From contig NC_092574.1 of assembly GCF_037975245.1 (NCBI RefSeq), positions 1,630,001 to 1,694,000 on the forward strand: DNA of 64,000 nt, written 5' to 3'. The DNA comes from Apostichopus japonicus. Its lineage: Eukaryota > Echinodermata > Holothuroidea > Aspidochirotida > Stichopodidae. The notes under the pieces are model-generated. The model had not been told where the DNA came from, made no database searches, and saw nothing but the letters and a program-made list of their open reading frames with translations. Positions 58,312 to 64,000 of this stretch are shown piece by piece (position 1 is the first letter of the stretch; each line of letters opens with the position of its first letter). Both the position numbers and the translations under genes were made by a program.

Positions 58312-59552
58312 CAGTGGCGTAGCCAGGATTATTCAGTGGGAGGGGGGGCGCTGGGGGCTTGACCATTTCCTGGGAGGGCGTATTGTTACTATCTAAGTGG
58401 AGTGCCACCATATGTCGGCGCGCAGCGTAGCGATTTTTTTTTTTAGCTAAAAGGCCTTCTAGATCGTTGGAAATGACACTTCCCAGGCCTTGTAAGCTGC
58501 TCTAAAGTTTTCTCAACATCCTTTATTTTGAGATGCAATGTCTTAATATGTTCATCAAATAGCTAGTTTAGTGAAAAAGAAGAAAAAAAACAGTCTGGTG
58601 AGTTACTTTGAAATATCATGACATATCTTTTGTGAGTTTGACACCGGCATTGACATTTTTCGACAAATCTGCAAATTGCGCGTGGAAAATAAGGACAGAT
58701 TGACTGGGCTTTCAGCCAAGTAACTTATTGAAATGACCAAATTACATGTCAAACTGACATCAAAGATTACATCTGAAATATTACTAGGGTGATAGACTCA
58801 TAGGCGTAGGAGGCGGAGGGGATGGGCTGGGGGGCTGCAGCCCCCAACCAAATATTTGTTTTGAAAATTCGGGCAATATGCTGAGAATTTTTCGGGCACC
58901 TACTGAAAGAAAAATAAATTGCAATGTGTTTTTGAATGGTTAAACTTATATTATCATCATTGTAACGACTTCCCCCAAAAGTATAACTAATATGGAAGGG
59001 TAATAACACGGCAAATGATTATTTGTAATTGGCATGCGATGTAATAACCGATACATGCCTATATGATATGTACATTAACATGTTGAACGCGCGCGAAGCG
59101 CGCGAAAAATCTTGGTTATATTTTTCGGGCAAGTCGGTACAGCACCCCCCACCCCCCCAAATCAAATTGGGCTCCTACGCCTATGAAAACTGATTGGCCG
59201 GTAGTTTAGGCGATAGTATTGTCTCCTTTCTTGAAAATTTTTTGAGCGGTTTTAAGAGCATCAGGGTACGTCCCAGAAGTGAAAACCCGATTGAAAATGT
59301 AACAGAGTATCGAGGCAATGACGCGAGCAATGATGTGAGAAACATGTATGATGTCAGCATTTTAACATCTTCTTTGGCATTCCAGTACCTAGAAACCTCA
59401 TCATGGAGATTCGAGACCATTCAGACCAATGATATATTTTTGCACATGTCATTTTTTTGGACACCCAAATTCCCAGTGGGGGCGACTGGGGGGGGGACAA
59501 GCGTTCATGGGGGGCTGTCGCCCCACGCCCCCTCCCCTTGGCTACGCCACTG
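58312..59552. mobile_element. hAT-like element, second copy
   Basis: Ends CAGTGGCGTAGCCAGG / CTTGGCTACGCCACTG; flanking CTTGTGAC / CTTGTTAC (7 of 8). Collinear with 11120-13446 minus its nested insert. The CTTGTAAG site near 58490 is single and uninterrupted. It has its own insertion at 58799-59185. No transposase seen. Confidence 0.88.
58799..59185. mobile_element. nested short element
   Basis: A 387-bp insertion with inverted ends CATAGGCGTAGGAG / CTCCTACGCCTATG interrupting the second hAT-like copy; the 11-kb copy lacks it at the matching site. The flanking duplication is degenerate (GATAGACT against GAAAACT). Contains CGCGCGAAGCGCGCG. Confidence 0.75.
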
Positions 59553-59559
59553 CTTGTTA

Positions 59560-61439
59560 CAGAAGACAATTAGATGTTTCACTTTGCTTTCGTAAGTTTG
59601 TCTACAAATTCGCAGCCAATAACGGCACATATAACCAAACATGCTGTTCTAAAAATTAGAGGGCAGCAATGCTAAATAAGAGCTAACTGTAATATATCAT
59701 AATACAACATTCCCCTTTTTCAGATCAAGTTGATAATTATTTCCTTAACAATAACTAGTTCAGCAAATTTGACACTCCAAATTTTTCATAAACATATTTG
59801 TAAGTGATACTGATTCAATACAGCACTATTTATTGTTATGTGTTACATATCTCAATAAATGCAGTTGAAAGTATTAATAACAATCTGTGTCCTCATTTTC
59901 GTCCCTTTTTTGTTCAAATTTAAACGTGGATGAATCTTTACTAAATTTAGCACAATTTATTATATGTACTGTGAGGAAAATTTCGTATGATTTGGATCGA
60001 ATTTTCTGTGGGTGTAGATTACGCTTGACTTAACAAACCTGTTTGTACTTCAGCCTATAGCTTAGGCCTATCCTGTATAATAGGGTGGGAAAGTCTTATT
60101 AGCCTAATGCATGAACATTTTCCTTTTCTCGTAACCTGTTTTGAAAAGAAGCAGTAGAATTTTCTAATTCAAAAATACTGTAACCTTATTTCATAAGCAT
60201 ACTAAAAACTAAATGAAAAATCTTCCGATTGCTCTTATTAGTTTGTCAGTTTCCAAGTTCAAAGTTGTAGTATTCCTGACCAATATACTCTTCCATCAGC
60301 CATTGTAATAACGACATCGCAAATGTCACCTCCGCAAGTGAGAATGCGTAGCATTCTGGTTAAAAAATATCTAAGAAAACATTGTCAACATGGAAAAGTA
60401 AAGCCTGGACTAGCTTCTTATGTAGTATGTAGCTCCATGTTACGGAGAAAATTAACCCTTTTACTCTTTGTAAAAGACAGTGCTAATTTAAAGTCATTAG
60501 TGGCAAAAATGTGAAACGGTTATCGATACAATAATTCCACAAAATTAAACTTTGATGTGCATTTTAGTAAATGTCGCAAAAATTAATAACAAATTGTTTA
60601 GAATTTCCTAGACAGTTTTCGTTTTTTGAATTACAAATAACAAACTTGCTATGAAACATTTTGCTCCTTCTAACCCCAAACTCTTATGACCCTTTTGCGT
60701 ACGTCGATACATGGATGGTAAGAGTTGCGAGAAATCTGAAATTGATTTTAAATAACATACATCCGATCGCTATCAAACACGACATCACAGTTTAATACCT
60801 AAACAATTACACACTGAATCCTAGAAGAGTGAAAACTCTCACCAGTGATCCTGTGCTGCACCTGATCTTATACCACTGAGAGTCTGACCAATTATTGCCG
60901 AATTCTCTGATTCCACACTATAGCTATTCAAAATGTATTTTAAACCAATGAAGAATAACAGATCTTGGACGGCGATTCGGAAATGAAATTTACGAACTCT
61001 GGTCTGAAGTATAGACAGGACAGACTAATGGCCGTCATTGCTAATCATTTCAGAAACTATCCAAAGTTGTTTTGAAGCGTCTGCGGGTTTCTTGACTTGT
61101 TTTACTTCAACCTCTATGTGTGATGGAGGACATAGGATGTATTGCAACAGAATGTATCGAGTGTGCGCGTTAGACTGTTGTAGTAGATTCAATCTTCTAG
61201 GTGAGTTTGATTACTCAATTTGCATTTCTACATTTTTCCTTCAAATTTGTTGACGAATATCTGTTGCAATATTCCAAATACCGAAATGTAGTTGCTCTCC
61301 CCCTAAACAGTGCCTTGCTAGATTATGGCAAAATCTGTTTGACCCGATTCCTAACTGCGTGAGTTCCAATCATTATTCATTTAAACACCGGGTGAACCAC
61401 TGCCACAATGTTTCGGACTGTCGATGCTTCGTAAGTACG
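59560..61439. other. intergenic, no gene seen
   Basis: AT-rich, no recognised coding similarity. Confidence 0.4.
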
Positions 61440-61459
61440 GAGAGAGAGTGTAAGAGCGC

Positions 61460-62067
61460 ACGTCTAAACATTGTCTCGAAGCTGCTAAAAGAGGTAATAG
61501 GGTTTAGGTATGATCAAGAGGAACTTCACTTTTCTGAAAGAGGACATAGTTGTTAGGCCTTATAAGCAGTTGGTTATGCCTCATCTGGAGTATGCTGTGC
61601 AGGCTTGGAACCCGTATTTTGCTAAGGATAAGGAAGTACTCGAGAAGGTCCAGAGGAGGGCTACTAGGATGATTAGTTCCTTAAAAGGTGTTCCTTATTA
61701 TAAGCGGTTAAAGCTGCTTTACAACAAACTTGTTATTCTGACATGGAAAAGACGCATCGACATAACAGTAACCAATATCGTAAATGTGCCACACCTTTTT
61801 AAATTTCATGATCAGATCTTGCCGGCTCCTGTGGAGAATGTCACTGATGACGTGATCGCCTTCTCGAATGATGACGTACAATTCCAACTAATTACAGAGG
61901 ACGACCAACAGTTTGCTATGGATGAGGGGTTACTTCTTCAAGACTTTAACATCTCTGCCGAAGAGCTCCAAGACTATCTTTTGGAAAATCTGCGCCTAAA
62001 AATGAGCAGGAAAGATTCAGTCCAAGGTGTTAACAAAATTAGAAGTACCACCACTTGCCTAGTTTGA
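61460..62067 (+). pseudogene. LINE reverse-transcriptase C-terminal fragment with unusual tail
   Basis: An open frame of 185 codons at 61510-62067. Its first 75 residues match the end of a non-LTR reverse transcriptase: IKRNFTFLKED, YKQLVMPHLEYAVQAWNPY, LEKVQRRATRMISSLKG. Upstream, EAAKRGNRV (about 61480-61503) continues the same protein in another frame, so a one-base loss near 61503 created the break. After about residue 95 the frame continues for some 90 residues in an acidic, leucine-rich sequence (for example SAEELQDYLLENLRLKMSR) that lacks the usual LINE ending and resembles nothing I know. Confidence 0.7.
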
Positions 62068-63099
62068 GTCAAAGGGATAATTCAACACCTTCCGTTTAAA
62101 AATCCATTGTACTTGTCAAAACAACATATTTCCCCTTCTCTTCAAATTCATACAATTTTATGTAATACCGGCAGATTGCATCCATAATCATAAATTCATA
62201 TAGGAGCGATTTCAATTATCACCGGAGTATTGAAATACACACTTTGCTGTTCTCTGTATATAGCTTATCATTGCATATAATTCATTAAGTCCACCTTTCA
62301 CTAAATATAATTGTTCTTAAGTATAAATATTATTGCACTCATTATCTGTTACATTTTACTTAATTGTACCAGACTACCATATATACCGGACGCCCTCTTT
62401 TTTTATAATGTATACAACTTCATTGTTATACATTCCCAACCATACGGTTCAATATTACTAGCCGTCCAAATATACCGTTCACTTCTCTTTATTCAACTTA
62501 GAAGTGTTGTAGACAGCAAATCAAGGGTAACACAAATTCTCTGCCCGCTAATCCCTCCCACCCCCACCCCCACCCCCACCATAGAAATATCAAGAAAGAT
62601 AATTTCCCACTGATTGATTTCTAGCATGCCTCTGTGTAACAATATCCATACCTTTGTCTGAGTAACTTTTATTCTTATATATTTTGTAAAGATGTATAAA
62701 TGTAAAGTGCACTTTGTTCCTATCTCAATACTTTGTGTATTACATACTTTTTCATTACGAGACTATTCATGCAACCAAACTCAATTCATTCGTACTTCCG
62801 GTCACACTTATGCTTACCACAATATTGAAAACACTGCAATATATATCTTCTACCTTAAAGCCATCTACAAAAAATGTGGCTGTACAAAATATACTTTACT
62901 TTATTTTTGGTTCCTATGCCAGAGGTATACGAGGAACCTTCGCAGGCATTTGACGTGTGTATGGGTGCGTGTATGTATGTTTGTGACGTTCCATGTAAAC
63001 ACAATATCACAAATACCAAATGTTCAAAGAATCTCAAACTTGGTTGTTCCTTAGTGAGATCCGAAACCCTATTTTTGGTGGTGATCAAGTTTATATAAG
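62068..63099. other. intergenic, no gene seen
   Basis: Contains a C-rich run of CCCCCA repeats at 62555-62580. A 120-codon frame at 62692 has no recognised domain. Confidence 0.4.
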
Positions 63100-63450
63100 G
63101 TCACCAGAGATATAAAAACCTGATATCTTTGCAAACACGATATATTGTTCGAAAACAAGGATACTTCTCGTACTTGACATGTGCATTCATTATTGAGAGT
63201 AAAAGAACCGTATTGATTTTGGTGGAAGTCAAAGGTCATGTGAGGTCACCAGTGGTTCGAACGCTGAAAACATTGTAAACACGATATCCAAGAATAGGAA
63301 GCATGGGTACTTCTCATACTTTACATATGGATGCATCATATTGAGAAATATGAACCCTATAGTTTTTCGTGAAGGTTAAAGGTGATCTGAGGTCACCAGC
63401 GGTCAAACACTGAAAACCTTGTAACCACGATATCTCAGGATGGATACTTC
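63100..63450. repeat. R1 dispersed repeat, copy f
   Basis: The clearest R1 copies: about two and a half units of roughly 150 bp, each with GTAAACACGATATC, GGATACTTCTCATACT, GAACCCTAT and GTCAAAGGTCATGTGAGGTC. A DR1-like pair lies at 63226-63238. Confidence 0.85.
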
Positions 63451-63999
63451 TCATACTGTTAATTGGACTTGGGGTGCGGGGCGCCCTCTAACCTCAGGGT
63501 CATCTACCAGAACTACCACCTCTGCCTCACGTTCATCGTTGTCTGTCTGCAAATGCTTTTGTCTGAGGAAGTCTGGTCCCACCAGCCACATGGAGTTATT
63601 TAACTCTGTTGCCGGAATAGATCTTGTAGCTTGGTCGGAAGGGTTCTTTTCAGATGGGACGTACACCCACTGTTTAGAGCTGGTAGTTCGAAGAATTTGG
63701 TTGACACGATTGCACACATAAGTGCGGAAACGACGCTTTGTGTTGGTAATGTACCCCAACACCACCTTGCTGTCAGTGTAGAACTTGGATTCATCGATCT
63801 TCACCTGCAGTTCCTGAGTGACATACTTTTCAATTTCCGTTGCCACAACTGATGCACAGAGTTCCAAGCGTGGTATGGTTGTCGCTGCCTTGGGTGAAAG
63901 CTTCGCTTTGCCCATTACTAAACGAACATGCACTTCGCTGTCATCACAAATTGTTCTCAAGTAGCAGGCTGCACCTATGGCTTTGTTGGAGGCATCCCC
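63451..63999 (-). pseudogene. BEL/Pao retrotransposon pol fragment (RNase H region)
   Basis: The minus-strand frame is open from the window edge to a stop at 63451. It begins GDASNKAIGAACYL, then LVMGKAKLSPKAATTIPRLE, YTDSKVVLGYI, RRFRTYVCNRVNQI and WVYVPSEKNPSDQATR. These are the RNase H-like and following segments of BEL/Pao Pol; the Asp, Glu and Asp of the RNase H active site are visible. The N-terminal side continues beyond the window. On the other side similarity stops where the R1 repeat begins, so integrase and LTR are missing here. I call it a pseudogene because of that truncation; the visible frame has no internal stop. Confidence 0.88.
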
Positions 64000-64000
64000 A

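Overview
The window is animal nuclear DNA: AT-rich, gene-poor and repeat-rich, with short coding exons bounded by GT-AG introns. The two recognisable host genes are of metazoan type. The mix of hAT-like, DIRS, BEL/Pao and CR1-like fragments with tRNA-derived SINEs suits a marine invertebrate, perhaps an invertebrate deuterostome such as an echinoderm. That taxonomic guess is weak.

Region 1 (1-6.7 kb) holds the last five coding exons of a soluble epoxide hydrolase gene (EPHX2-like, + strand). The exons were assembled by splice phase: 2414-2516, 3176-3245, 3691-3771, 5516-5571 and 6583-6664. The 5' part lies left of the window. A 52/56-bp minisatellite with higher-order structure lies just upstream, and a hAT-like MITE sits in an intron.

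Region 2 (6.7-20.8 kb) is intergenic. It holds a strong palindrome (7.9 kb), arrays of a dispersed repeat here called R1, a nested pair of hAT-like elements with perfect 8-bp target duplications (11.1-13.4 kb), and a cryptic 21-bp degenerate repeat (14 kb).

Region 3 (20.8-49.8 kb) is one gene, a cyclic nucleotide-gated channel A-type subunit (+ strand). Four coding exons join in phase to 708 codons. Its second intron is 21.8 kb and holds a DIRS-type tyrosine-recombinase retrotransposon (28704-35462, antisense). That element keeps its inverted terminal repeats and its internal complementary region but has no recognisable reverse transcriptase. The same intron also has SINEs, MITEs, two minisatellites, R1 copies and a LINE tail remnant.

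Region 4 (49.8-64 kb) is intergenic: a tRNA-derived SINE, a 46-bp minisatellite, a second copy of the 11-kb hAT-like element that shows the empty site of the nested insertion, a broken LINE reverse-transcriptase fragment, another R1 array, and a BEL/Pao RNase H fragment running off the right end.

The two host genes show no sign of working together. I found no convincing undescribed system. The best leads are the DIRS element with its intact internal complementary region, the nested hAT-like family, and the R1 repeat that carries nuclear-receptor DR1-like sites.
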